Shown: positions 21,363 through 31,562 of the stretch, one piece after another
How the letters are laid out: each line of letters opens with the position of its first letter
Position numbering within the stretch: position 1 is the stretch's first letter
The notes under the pieces: model-generated
Seen by the model: the letters and a program-made list of their open reading frames with translations, nothing else
The model's database searches: none
What the model was told of the DNA's origin: nothing
Assembly (NCBI GenBank): GCA_023053575.1
Contig: JAKZAP010000014.1
Location: 17,510,938-17,574,937 of the forward strand
Source: Branchinecta lynchi
Taxonomy: Eukaryota; Arthropoda; Branchiopoda; Anostraca; Branchinectidae
Direction: 5' to 3'
Length of the DNA: 64,000 nucleotides
Translations under genes and position numbers: made by a program

Positions 21363-22164
21363 AGCCGCGTTCACGTTGACGCGTCGTTGCGATGTGCTGC
21401 GTATGCGTTTATCTTGCGCTGCGTTCATGTTGCGTCGCGTGCCTTTCACACCTGCGCGACAAGCTTCCACTTTTGATGTATATTTACGTTTTCCGTCTCG
21501 GTTTCTTATGCTGAGTCTCGTTTCTTTCATCATTACTAAAGGCGTCTTCTCGCCGTTCCCCGAGGACTCCACTTGAGGAGTCCCCGCGTTTTTGTTTGTC
21601 CCGGGGACTTACTCCCCGTATTCTCGCGAGTCCCCACGGACGGGGAATAATCCGATTATCATCCCCCTCATCAAAAAGGACTCCCTTTCAGATTCGGAGG
21701 GGAATCAATTTTTGCTGGTATTGGTGCAATGTAAAATTAACTGAAAATAATCAGAATAAACAAAACCAAAAATAAAGTGGATCCAGACTAATTTCGTCAA
21801 CTGCATATTTCTTATTCGAACAAAGTCGATTTTGGAAGCATTACCCGTGTTCTCGCTGTTTCTGTACGCGGAGTCCGCGTGGAGTGACTCCCTCTATTCT
21901 CGCCTTTCCCTTCGATTCCCCGAGGAGTCCTCCGGGAATGGCGAGAATACGCCTTAAGTTTTTCTTCATCGTTAGTAGGTTTTCTCCAGTTTGTCTTCAA
22001 AAACTTCCGTTTATCACTGAAAAATCTTATACGTACGCGTCGACGCAAAGCAAGAATAGAACTTGGTTCTGTTCCTGCGTTGCCTTTTATTTGTCTGCGT
22101 AAGCACTGCGTTGCGTCACCGCAAGCGCGACGCAGTGGTTGTGTAGCTCAGTGCGAAAGCGCCT
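21363..22164. mobile_element. Family E element, copy E1 (TSD TAA), interrupted by D2
   Basis: The element starts AGCCGCGTTCACGTTGACG and ends with the imperfect inverse (GTGCGAAAGCGCCT), flanked by TAA at 21360-21362 and 22165-22167. It is GC-rich near both ends with many GCGTTGCG-type motifs. Without D2 it is about 385 bp, matching E2 at 44.1-44.5 kb. Confidence 0.8.
21540..21954 (+). mobile_element. Family D MITE, copy D2 (TSD TAA), nested in E1
   Basis: 415 bp, the same length as D1, with the same AGGCG..CGCCT termini. TAA stands at 21537-21539 and 21955-21957. Confidence 0.9.
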
Positions 22165-22251
22165 TAATTCGCGCCATTGGTTACTTGCGCAGTGCATCTG
22201 GTATGTTTCTTTTCTGAAGCGCCTCTCGATTCGCCAAACGAGGAACCTAGC

Positions 22252-22400
22252 CTCTATGGTTATGGCCCTGTTTTGGCCAGAAATGCAGCTGACTCTACCT
22301 GTGTGGTTGCTACGGCGGAACTACTAAAAGGCGAGTTTGGCCCGTCCCGACCGGCTACTGTGTCTGTAATAATAGCAGCCTACGTTATTTTATTTTATAA
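22252..22400 (+). repeat. Duplicated segment, copy 1 (empty site)
   Basis: A ~145-bp stretch starting TATGGCCCTGTTTTGGCCAG and containing GTGGTTGCTACGGCGGAACT recurs at 23092-23237 with about 93% identity by eye. Both copies keep an open frame including ELLKGEFGPSRPATV. I do not recognise the peptide. In the second copy a family D element abuts it. Confidence 0.7.
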
Positions 22401-22763
22401 TTTTATTAATCCCTTTTAATTCGTGTTCTTCTAACAATAAACTCCTAGACTGTTTTAATTTGTCTATCCCTCGTGTATCAAAAATCCGTTGGCTCAGTAT
22501 TTCCATTACAGAAAAAATGTCAAATTTTCGACAGCAAGCAGTTATTGACACTAAAAAACAAAATTCAGTCTGGATATGCCAAAAGCGTTGCCAACCGCGG
22601 AAAATATAACCGCAGAGCTCTTGCTAAGCTCTACGCCACTTACTGCGACCACTCGTCCTTTACCTTTCGGGACTCTACCCTCTGCTGAAGAAAAAGGATG
22701 TAGCAGCTATTCGAATAGCATACTTCGGCTACTGTAAATTCATACTCTCCTTGCCAATTTGAT

Positions 22764-22863
22764 NNNNNNNNNNNNNNNNNNNNNNNNNNNNNNNNNNNNN
22801 NNNNNNNNNNNNNNNNNNNNNNNNNNNNNNNNNNNNNNNNNNNNNNNNNNNNNNNNNNNNNNN
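22764..22863. other. Assembly gap (100 N)
   Basis: Exactly 100 N, a conventional gap of unknown true size. The sequence after it begins in the middle of a family D element, so at least ~190 bp of D3 is missing. Confidence 0.99.
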
Positions 22864-23091
22864 CAATGTAAAATTAACTAAAAATAATCAGAATAAACAA
22901 AACCAAAAATAAATTGGCTCCGGACTAATTTCGTGGACGGCTTATTTATTTTTCGAAAAAAATCCATCTTGGAAGCATTCCCCGTGTTCTCGCTGTTTCT
23001 GTCCGCGGAGCCCGCGTGGAGTGACTCCCTCTATTCTCGCCGTTCCCTTTGATTCCCCGAGGAGTCCTCGAGGAACGGCGAGAATACGCCT
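22864..23091 (+). mobile_element. Family D MITE, copy D3, left part lost in gap
   Basis: The right half of family D (AATCAGAATAAACAAAACC to GAGAATACGCCT) is followed by TAT, the likely target duplication. The host sequence after it matches the uninterrupted copy at 22252. Confidence 0.85.
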
Positions 23092-23237
23092 TATGGCCCT
23101 GTTATGGCCAGAAATGCAGTTGACTCTACCTGTGTGGTTGCTACGGCGGAACTACTAAAAGGAGAGTTTGGCCCGTCCCGACCGGCTACTGTGTGTGTGG
23201 TAATATCAGCTTACGTTATTTTATTCCATGCTTTAGT
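23092..23237 (+). repeat. Duplicated segment, copy 2 (next to D3)
   Basis: It matches 22252-22400 closely, starting TATGGCCCTGTTATGGCCAG. The two copies probably belong to a larger repeat or a local duplication whose left part lies in the gap. Confidence 0.7.
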
Positions 23238-23378
23238 TTGGTCCTATACTTTCTGTCACATAACATCTAACACAGGGATGCAACATTTCAACAGATATCT
23301 CTAATGCCAACGCAGCATACTTGTGTAATTGCTCCATTAATTCTTAAACCCGGAGACCCTAATACGCTATATGACTAA

Positions 23379-23538
23379 AAGTGCGGACACACGATCAGGG
23401 TCGGGTGCTCCCGGTCTGGAATTCCTGCCCGGATTCTCGGCACCATCATCACTTGCATATGGAAAAGTTGAAATTTGTTCAACTTGATGATGAAAGTGCA
23501 GGAAATCCGGCCGGAAAATCCTGATCGTGTTTTCACAC
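23379..23538. mobile_element. 160-bp MITE (TSD TAA) with paralogous empty site
   Basis: Termini AAGTGCGGACACACGATCAG and CCTGATCGTGTTTTCACAC are inverted. The direct repeat TAA is at 23376-23378 and 23539-23541. The related repeat at 28625 reads TATATGACTAAGTCCAAAAC, the empty site. The interior has a small palindrome around GTTGAAATTTGTTCAAC. Confidence 0.9.
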
Positions 23539-23735
23539 TAAGTCCAAAACACGCCAGTGATTTTCAGGAAGAAGGAGAAACGTGTCCGTAACGACTCAAA
23601 ATCAACGACTCAAATCCCAAGTCAGCGCAGCTGTGACACCGTTTCTTCGTTTCCTCCGTAGGTACCCGGAGGTTACGCATCGGAAGGAAGAGATAGTCAT
23701 CAAGAGTATTTCAGATGTAACATTCTAAGCCCGCT
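23539..23735. repeat. Family I repeat, copy 1
   Basis: The sequence from AAGTCCAAAACACGCCAG to ATCATCAAGAGTATT-like matches 28628-28860 and, more loosely, 47920-48110. Function and class are unknown. Confidence 0.65.
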
Positions 23736-24276
23736 AACTACACCTAAACGTTGTTCACACTTGCGATGTTCACTATTTCCCATGCGTTTCATCCACCCGA
23801 CGAGTGTTCGGGTATTATGCTATCAGTTCAGTTCAGTTTCAGTTCAGTTCAGTCAATGGGTCAAGTCAGTCAAAACCACCAAAACCATGGATGATGTGTA
23901 TATAGCAGAGCCTTTTAGTTTTACAGTATTAAACTATTTCTGAATACTGGAAAATAAAAGCAGATCTGAGACGTGCTTTAATGTTTCAGGGAATTGTGTT
24001 ATGAATAGGCTAGTGTTGAAAATGTTAAGGTTGGTCAGGGTGAAGTTGGGTATTTTACAGTGATGCTACGACCACCCTAAAACTTACTTACAGTACCGTT
24101 TAATTATTTTACGTAATTTATGTATACTGACAAGATTTTTCGTTAACTTTTCAGTATTTGAAGGATCGGCGTTGATTGGCGCTGAAGTTAGAGTGTACGA
24201 GTTTCGAATGTTTTAAGCCCCGCCTAGAATTACTTGAGGAACCCGATGAAAAATTTGTAGCCTACTTAGTAGTATA
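23736..24276. other. Intronic sequence with AGTTC microsatellite
   Basis: A pentamer run (CAGTTCAGTTCAGTTTCAG) lies at about 23823-23858. Otherwise this is AT-rich intron of DCLK with nothing recognisable. Confidence 0.5.
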
Positions 24277-24524
24277 GTAGTAGCACGAAAACGTTGCATG
24301 TAATAGTATGTAAAAGCAAAAAGTACTATCATTTAATGTGCCTCTGACTGGTCCAATCTTATGTAGTAGTATCCAGTAGCATCCTGTCTTACAATAGTAG
24401 CATCCGGTCTTTCTAATAGTAGCATATAGTAGTATGCAGTAACACGGTAGCCTTCAAGTAGAAGCATGTAGTAGCATCGTTAGTACTGCATGCTACTTTT
24501 TCGTACTACTTCATAGTACTATTT
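24277..24524. repeat. Palindromic element built of AGTAGCAT-like motifs
   Basis: The ends are inverted (AGTAGTAGCACGAAAACG against CTTTTTCGTACTACTTC). The interior is a degenerate run of GTAGTAGCAT / ATGTAGTAGCATC motifs on one strand. Confidence 0.65.
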
Positions 24525-24859
24525 TGAGGTAAACTTTTCATCGGAAGTCAGACATTCCACCAACTGACGGGATAGTAGCTGCATAGCTGCCGGGAAACAA
24601 AGAGATAGCGTAAATCCTATTACGGGAATACTGGTCGTTGATATTGTCCAAAGAATCTGGGATGCAATTAATTGGTTTGGGTGTGGTCGTGAGTTACGCC
24701 TCATTTTGAGACGTGACAAACGAATGTGACGTAATACTAGAGGGGGATTTCGGGAAGTTTCGGAATAACTGTCCAGCGAGCAAAGGGTACCGCAAAAACC
24801 AGAAACCTCTTCGAAGAATCGAACAGGACTTCACAGACTCGTAACCAAAAAATTTCGCA

Positions 24860-25390
24860 AATAATAATAATAATAATAATTTATTGGAAAAAGCCTAATA
24901 CAGCCATACAACAGATTCCTGAAGCACCAACAACAATTTATAACACTAATAATGAAACACAAACTATTTTCTTCTTTTCATTGCATTCAAAACGAAAGAA
25001 ACTACCTCACGAATTACACTTTTATTTGTCGACTTTAAGATACCAGGGAAGAGAACACCACCACCCATCCCAACTAAACCCAATGAAGGAAGCTCTTGGC
25101 ACTGTCCTAGAAGGTGGTCAATGGTATCTTGCCCAGTGCAACAAAGTGGGCAATTGTAATTCTCCTCACCGACCTGTTTTCGTCTATCAAAAACTTTCTT
25201 TCTGTACCGTAATGGAAGAGAGTTAGTCCGGAGTTGGAACCATACCCTAAGTGCCTGCGCCGATAATCCTAATTTAAAATAATATTCAAATCCAAAAGTA
25301 GTTATTATTTGTTTATAATAAAATAATGTCTCTGATTTATCCAGTGCTGCCTGCCAATTTTGAATTTCCTCATCCCGTAATACCTGCTCA
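24860..25390 (-). pseudogene. LINE 3' end with Zn knuckle and (AAT)n tail
   Basis: The minus-strand frame from about 25390 to the TAG at 24966-24964 encodes a LINE C-terminus: YYFKLGLSAQALRVWFQLRT, then a CPLC..H..C knuckle (YNCPLCCTGQDTIDHLLGQC). The 3'UTR ends at 24860 in (ATT)n on the minus strand, the microsatellite tail expected of CR1/RTE-type LINEs. The 5' part is missing and a stop lies just before 25390. Confidence 0.85.
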
Positions 25391-25818
25391 AACTTTTACT
25401 GAACCACTTGTGGCTGTCGATCAGCACTAAGCCACTTGTATTTCAGTGCTTTTATTTAGGCTTGTTTAGTTTATTTTGGCTAATTTTTTCTTCGATCTTG
25501 TTCCCTTTGTTTTGTCTTTTTTCCAATACTCCATATGGGAATGCCGGGGAATGCTTACTGCCATTTTTACATAAGTGAGAAAATGATTGATTAATTGATC
25601 ACACATGGATTTACAGGATCAATAGTTTCTGCTTCCCGGATTCTAATTCTAGCGGATTCTCGGGTTATTCTGTCCCAACAAAGTTAGGGAAGGATATTCC
25701 AATCACAATTTGCAGAAGCAAAGCAAACTTTGGCATACAAACCATACTCCGATCTGAACATTCATTATAAAGTACTGCAGTTTTCACTTCCTAGATGGCA
25801 GGTGAATCTTACCACCCA
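25391..25818. other. Intronic sequence, nothing recognised
   Basis: This could contain more decayed LINE sequence, but nothing specific can be supported. Confidence 0.4.
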
Positions 25819-26028
25819 ATTGGCCATATTCCTCTTCAGCACTTCCAAGCGGACTAGTTTCTGTTAATCCCCCTATGCCTCACCGTCAGCACTTGGATCA
25901 GACATGGAAAAATAGACCCACAGGTTAGTGAGTGGAAAACCTGTCATCTCTGTCCCAGGTAATGGAGGTTTTGCATATGTTTTAGCAGCAGAAAGGGAAA
26001 GAGACCCACTACCCTATGGATTCAACTT

Positions 26029-27236
26029 TTTGGGATCCCAAAACGTAAGTGGCGGGATACCTATGACATCGCAAAAGTTGTCCGTCTGTCCGTCCGTCTG
26101 TGCGCACTATAACTCCCGAAAGGAATGAGATATTTTGATGAAACTTGGTGTGAGGATTCTATGGGTCAAGAGTAAGGTCGAGTTCGTAGATGGGCACTCT
26201 AGCCCTACATTTAGGGGTGGGGGAGGGGGTTTAAATTAAGGGGCAAAGTAAATATTTTTAAAAAGATAATCGTTTGGTCGTTTATGGGGTAAGAAGACAT
26301 GCTGAACCGAACACGATGGTGAAAACCATTTTGTCACCGGAAAAGTAGTTCGCCCGGGGTCCGGCTAAAACCGGAAAGTCTGTTAAAAGTAAAAGTTTTA
26401 TTTGAAGTTGATTAGATGTTTCAGTTAGGGGTAAGAAAACATGCTAAACACGATGGTGAAAACCGTTTTTTCGCCGGACAAGTAATTAGCCCGGAATCCG
26501 GCCAAAACCGGAAAGTCAGTTAAAAGTAAAAGTCTAATTTGAATTTGATTAGATGTTTGATTTAGGGGTAGAAAGCCATGATGAACACAGTGGTGAAGAC
26601 CATTTTCTCGCCGAACAAGTAGTTCGCCTGGAATCCGGCCAAAACCGGAAAGTTTGTTAAAAGTAAAAGTATTATTTGGAGTTGATTAGATGTTCGATTT
26701 AGGGGTAAGAAGACATGCTGAACACTTATGTGAAAACAATTTTCTACCCAGACAAGTAGTTCGCCGGAATCCGGCCAAAACCGAAAATTGTTAAAAGTTA
26801 GAGTTTTATTTGTAGTTGATTAGATATTCGATTTAGGGGTAAAGAGATGGTGAATCCGTGTATGACAATCATTTTTTACCCGGACATATAGTTCGACGGG
26901 AATCCGGCTGGAGCCGGAAAATTTGTTATAAGTTGAATTTTTATTTGAAGTTGATTATATGTTAAATATTGGGGAAAGAAGATACGCTGAGTTCGTTTTT
27001 GAGCTTTCTTTTTTCGCCGGAAAAGTAGTTCCAGAATTCGGCCGAAACCGGGAAATTTTTCGTCAAAACAGAGATGACTTATAGGGTAAACACACATGCT
27101 GATTCAATGCCTGAACTGATTCAATCAGATAATTAATCTGTTTTTGAATTTTAATAGTAAAAATGTTCAAGGAGTCTGGCGAAGACAAGATCAAATATTG
27201 AATTTTTGGGATCACATCGAAACCTTTGGTCTTGTT
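26029..27236 (-). mobile_element. Family A element, copy A3, complete
   Basis: The reverse-oriented copy has both ends: TTTTGGGATCCCAAAACG at 26029 and CGAAACCTTTGGTCTTGT at 27236. Four regular internal repeats (GTTGATTAGATGTT at about 26408, 26545, 26681, 26815) give a period near 135 bp. It was inserted into a T-run of the surrounding hairpin with no target duplication above 2 bp. Confidence 0.88.
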
Positions 27237-27241
27237 ACTAT

Positions 27242-27676
27242 AGGCGTACTCTCGCCGTTCCCCGAGGGCTCCTCGGGGAATCAAAGGGAACGGCGAGAAT
27301 AGAGGGAGTCACTCCCCAGGGTTGGTCACCAAAAGTAACTTACGCGGACTCCGCGGACAGAAACAGCGAGAACACAGGGAATGCTTCCAGCATGGATTTT
27401 GTTCGAAAAATAGATATGCAGTTGACGAAATTAGTCTGGAGCCACTTTATTTTTGATTTTGTTTATTCAGATTATTTTTAACTGATTTTAAAAACAACCA
27501 GCAAAACTTGATTCCCCTCCGAATTTGAAAAGGAGTCCTTTTTGATGATGGTGCTGATAATCAGAGCATTCCTCGTCCGTGGGGACTCGCGAGAATACGG
27601 GGAGTGAGTCCCCGGAACAAATGAAAACGCGGGGACTCCTCAAGTGGAGTCCGCGGGGAACTGCGAGAGTACGCCT
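27242..27676 (-). mobile_element. Family D MITE, copy D4 (TSD TAT)
   Basis: It starts AGGCGTACTCTCGCCG and ends GCGAGAGTACGCCT. TAT is at 27239-27241 and 27677-27679. An extra ~20-bp segment near 27320 makes it longer (435 bp) than D1 and D2. Confidence 0.9.
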
Positions 27677-27806
27677 TATGTCTACACAAGTGTTGGTTAA
27701 ACATAGTAAAAAGTCGAATCCATAGGGTAGTGGGTCACTTTCATTTTCTGCTGCGGAAACATATGCAAAACCTCCACCACCTGGGACACAGGTAGGTTTT
27801 CCACTT

Positions 27807-28123
27807 ATGCCCCGGCCACATTCAGTCACATCTGTACGTAATTTGGTTATTACCCACTCTTACTTTTCACCCTGGTCACACCTGGAACGAAGAAATTCAA
27901 GATATTTTACCACCATCATCACTGAAACGTAAACAAAACTGGCCAAAATCAGCGACTCTGGTCTGTGATTGGTCCAACTCGAAAGATATGTTTCAAAATG
28001 GCGGAGATGGATTTTTCCATCTCGACAATCTTACGTTTTCAGCGTCTTTTCTTCCCAATTTCGACCGTAAGACGGCCTTATTACTGGCGTTATTACTAGG
28101 TGTGACTATAGTGGGGCCCGGGC
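27807..28123. mobile_element. Small terminal-inverted-repeat element
   Basis: The ends GCCCCGGCCACATTCAGTCA and GTGACTATAGTGGGGCCCGG are inverted and interrupt the right arm of the surrounding fold-back element. About 317 bp, non-coding. Confidence 0.75.
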
Positions 28124-28319
28124 ATTACCAACCTGTGGATCTATTTTACCATGTCTGATCCAAGTAATGACGGTGAGGCATGGGGGGATTAACAGAAACT
28201 AGTCCGCTTGGAAACGCTGAACAGGAATATAGCCAATTTCTTGGTTAGCTTTTGCCTTCCGTTTACCAATTTGACCCAAAATCCCGCATGGGACGAGTAA
28301 ATCCTTGACAATACTCTAT

Positions 28320-28624
28320 GAGCCTGTTCCACCCTACTTACCGTAGTTACTACGCAGGACGTCAGGAATTTTGGCTTTTTGCCGTCAAGGCTGGAACGAT
28401 TTTTCCATTTTCCAGCAGAATATCAAGTCATGGGCGAATCCGACGAATCACGTAACAGAGATGCGTAGTTACTACTATTACTACGCTCCCGAGCATGGTA
28501 AGCAAATAGTAACTATTAGCTACTATTCCGAGAAGGTTGGAACGGTCAGCGTAGTAACTTTCGGTGAGGTTGGAACGGAAATAGTAACTAATAATTACTA
28601 TTTGTAGAAGGGAGGAACACGCTC
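28320..28624 (-). mobile_element. Family C MITE, copy C1 (TSD TAT)
   Basis: Termini are GAGCCTGTTCCACCCTACTT and GGAACACGCTC, with interior motifs TAGTAACTATT and GTTGGAACGGTCAGC. TAT stands at 28317-28319 and 28625-28627. Other copies: 39506-39804 and 45656-45951. Confidence 0.88.
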
Positions 28625-28627
28625 TAT

Positions 28628-28860
28628 ATGACTAAGTCCAAAACACGCCAGCGATCCTCAGGAAGAAGGATTAACCGTGTCCGTGCGACTCAAACTCAAC
28701 GACTCAAATCCTGTGTCAATCAATCACCGCGATCTTTGGCAGCAGCTGTGAAACCACTTCTGCCTTTCTTCCGCTAGGTACCCGGAGAGGTCGGAGATTT
28801 TTGCATCAGCAAGGAGAGATTATCATCAAGAGTATACGGTAGCCGGACATCTGCATGACT
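28628..28860. repeat. Family I repeat, copy 2
   Basis: It matches copy 1 (AAGTCCAAAACACGCCAGCG, GGTACCCGGAGAGG) and lacks the 160-bp MITE. Confidence 0.65.
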
Positions 28861-28905
28861 GAGCCTTTTTCGGTGATATCAGGAATAGATTATTCCAGGC
28901 TCCCG

Positions 28906-29826
28906 TAGCGTTCACAATATCTGCAGCCGTCCCCACAGCCTAAATTCTACGACGACGCGGGGAATTTTAATCCCAACACAAGCGCGGCTTTTCAGTGGGC
29001 AGTGGTGAGATTGGTGAAGATTGCTTAGTGCCTGAACATACTAAAAATCATAAATCTTTCTCGTCAGCCATACAACAAAAATACAAGCGCATTGATTCCA
29101 CGATTTAAAAATCGATTATTCGTGAACAGCGGAACAACGAAGTAACGCATTTTCAGCGAGTCTACAAGCCAATTTAAGTGAATAACTGATGGTTAACTGG
29201 ATTGTTCTAGCCCATCCCTTTTCGGTTAAACTTTAAAGCTTATGTGAGTCTACCAAAATGGTTACTGTCGCTGTGAGTCACAAGTACCTTGATTATCCAT
29301 CATTTTTTTTCTAAAGGTTAATCATGAATCAGACAAAGCTTGCGGTATCAACAATTAACAATGTGTCTGTCGAGTCACGCAATACATTACTGCGTAAATA
29401 AACAAACTATGAAGAAAACTGGGTACGCTGAACGAATTGCTCTTCAGCAGGCTTTCACTCGCATAGAGTGAATCTACGATTGTTAAAGTTTAACCGAAAA
29501 GGGCTGGGATAGGACAATCTAGTTACCCATCACTTTTTCACTTAAATTGGCTTGAAGATCCGCTGAAAATGCGTTACTTCGTTGTTCCGCTATTCACGAA
29601 TAATCGATTTTCAAATAGTGGAATTTCCGCGGGGTTTTGTTGTACCTCTATGCTGACCTCTTTTGCTGAGAAGGACTTATATAAAAAAAAAATTGTTCAG
29701 GCACTAAGCAATCTTGACCAATCTCACCACTGTCCACTGAAAAGCCGTGTTTGTGTTGAGATAAAAATTTCCCGTGTCATAGCAGAATTAACGTTGTGGG
29801 GACGGCCGCAGATATTCTGAACGTCA
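28906..29826. mobile_element. Fold-back element, ~0.9 kb
   Basis: The ~360-bp arms are inverted. The left has CAATATCTGCAGCCGTCCCC, CGGCTTTTCAGTGGGCAGTG and CAACGAAGTAACGCATTTTC; the right has their complements. The loop is at about 29250-29470. No ORF of note; frames in the right arm are by-products. Confidence 0.85.
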
Positions 29827-29916
29827 GAACCAGAGCAGACAGTGTAATATAAAAAAAAATCCCTTTGTAGAATCCAAATAATTCAATGTATTCAATTAAA
29901 TGACACAAAAATAAGT

Positions 29917-30390
29917 TTGCTTTTCAATTTCACTTTAAAGACGTATGTATGTCTATTCGTACCGCTTATGGACGCATCGTCCCGAACCGTGGGAGCTACA
30001 ATCGGAAAGCTTTTACACAGCTCTTTTTGTGCTCCATCCATTTTATTTCGCTCTGGTGTCGCACACGTTCTACGAAAGAAGGAGTTGCAGAAAACGAGAA
30101 GATGCTATTTTAAGTATGCGAAGCACCTGCCTTATTTGCCAAAGTTGTACCACCGCCACACGTTTCCAAGTTAAAGATGCAAGCGTCACAATTTTGGAAA
30201 TTTCTTCGGCTCTGCCGAAAAACATTCACAACCGGGCCCAGCCAGCACACGACACTCTACATTCTTTTCTAGACAATGGATGAAAAAATTGTATATTGTA
30301 TTTGTTGTGTTTTAGTTAATTATTTTATTTCATTTTACATACTCTGCTTTTCAAATGGCGGGTCAGAAATAAATTACTTACGTACTTACT
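29917..30390 (+). pseudogene. LINE 3' fragment with TTAC-type tail
   Basis: A short frame (30090-30283) with a cysteine pair and DASVTILEISSALPKNI precedes a 3'UTR ending AAATGGCGGGTCAGAAATAA and TTACTTACG. It shares this ending with 5370-5632. It is an isolated, 5'-truncated remnant. Confidence 0.55.
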
Positions 30391-31109
30391 CGTCTTTTTG
30401 ACAAATTAGTATGTTGCTAAGGAACAACAAAAAATTGAAACGTTTCGGCCCCTCCCTGTTGCTGTCTTTGAATTAGCGTAAGCATTAGCGTATTCAGTAA
30501 GGATCTGGTTGAATACAATTTTAAAATTTGCAGATGGAAAGAATTGTGGCAAGTAGCCAACAAAACTATTCCCTGTCTCAAGGAACAAGACCGAAGGTTT
30601 CGATGGGATCCCAAAGAGGAATATATATTGGACTCTTTCATCCAGACAATCGGGTCTTGTAAATCTTTGTTTTTCGCTAGACTCCGTACGGATGTTATTT
30701 ATCTCTTATCAAGCTCTTGACCAGACCCATTAGGTACGTCCTTTGTATGTTGAATTTCCGATCTAGCACAGAAAAAGACCGGAATACCAATACTAGTCGG
30801 AAACTCATAGAATATTCTGGTGCAACACGTTCTGTATCTGTATATAAACCCCCTTATAAATTTTATCCGACCATGTAGTTCTTTCCCAACTTTCCGTTTT
30901 ACATCAGATTTTTCTCGTTTCATTCACCCGGTGGCAAAATAACAAAATAGCTAGACAAAGAGATCTATTAGAATAGCCTATAGAATTCGTGCTTGCGCTG
31001 GATTTCGGCGAATCACGCCAAATATCGGCTTCATAATCGACAAAGCTGGAAGATCGACTGTCTATGTCACGTTACCCCTGGATCGAAACACCAACACTCG
31101 ATGAAGGTA
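30391..31109. other. Intron with truncated family A end
   Basis: 30583-30690 is the left end of family A (GGTTTCGATGGGATCCCAAA, then CAGACAATCGGGTCTTG), cut short. Nothing else is recognised. Confidence 0.55.
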
Positions 31110-31562
31110 GATTACCTACAGGAGTGTTGCATGAAGCTGCCACCCTAAACTCCTATTTTGGGGAAATGACTTAGGGAAAAAGAGTAAAGGTTGAAATAAA
31201 ATTCAGTGGAGTATCCTGAAAGGAAGCTTAGAACCTTCGCTTTCTGCTGGTACCATAGTTTACTTGTAATTGTTCAAGGCTAAGCTGGAGAACGCAAAAG
31301 AATATAGGCACCCAAGTGATCATGAAGTCGCCCACTTTGCTAAAAATGGTATTTTGCTACATGGTGAAGTTAGAGGCCAGCTGTTTGGTCAGAGAGGTTC
31401 CTTGACCTTTTGCAAATAACCAAATTTGCTGTTTTCTTGGAATTTGCATGATTTTTCTGGGGGTGGCAGCTTCATGATCCAAGGTGGCAGGATCATGTAC
31501 CATGGCCAATTGGGGGGTGGGCGGTGCCATAGTAAGGGCAGCTTCATGCAACACTCCTGTAG
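31110..31562. mobile_element. Terminal-inverted-repeat element flanked by TA
   Basis: TACAGGAGTGTTGCATGAAG at 31110 is repeated inverted at the right end (CTTCATGCAACACTCCTGTA). A TA flank on both sides is compatible with a Tc1/mariner-type MITE. Interior non-coding. Confidence 0.75.

Larger units (their letters stand above)
25819..28248. mobile_element. Fold-back element carrying three nested insertions
   Basis: Inverted arms start AATTGGCCATATTCCT at 25819 and end AGGAATATAGCCAATT at 28248. They share long stretches such as AAGCGGACTAGTTTCTGTTA and CCCTATGGATTC. The original hairpin was about 460 bp. It now contains family A copy A3, family D copy D4 and a 0.3-kb inverted-repeat element. 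The two arms serve as empty-site references for one another. Confidence 0.85.
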
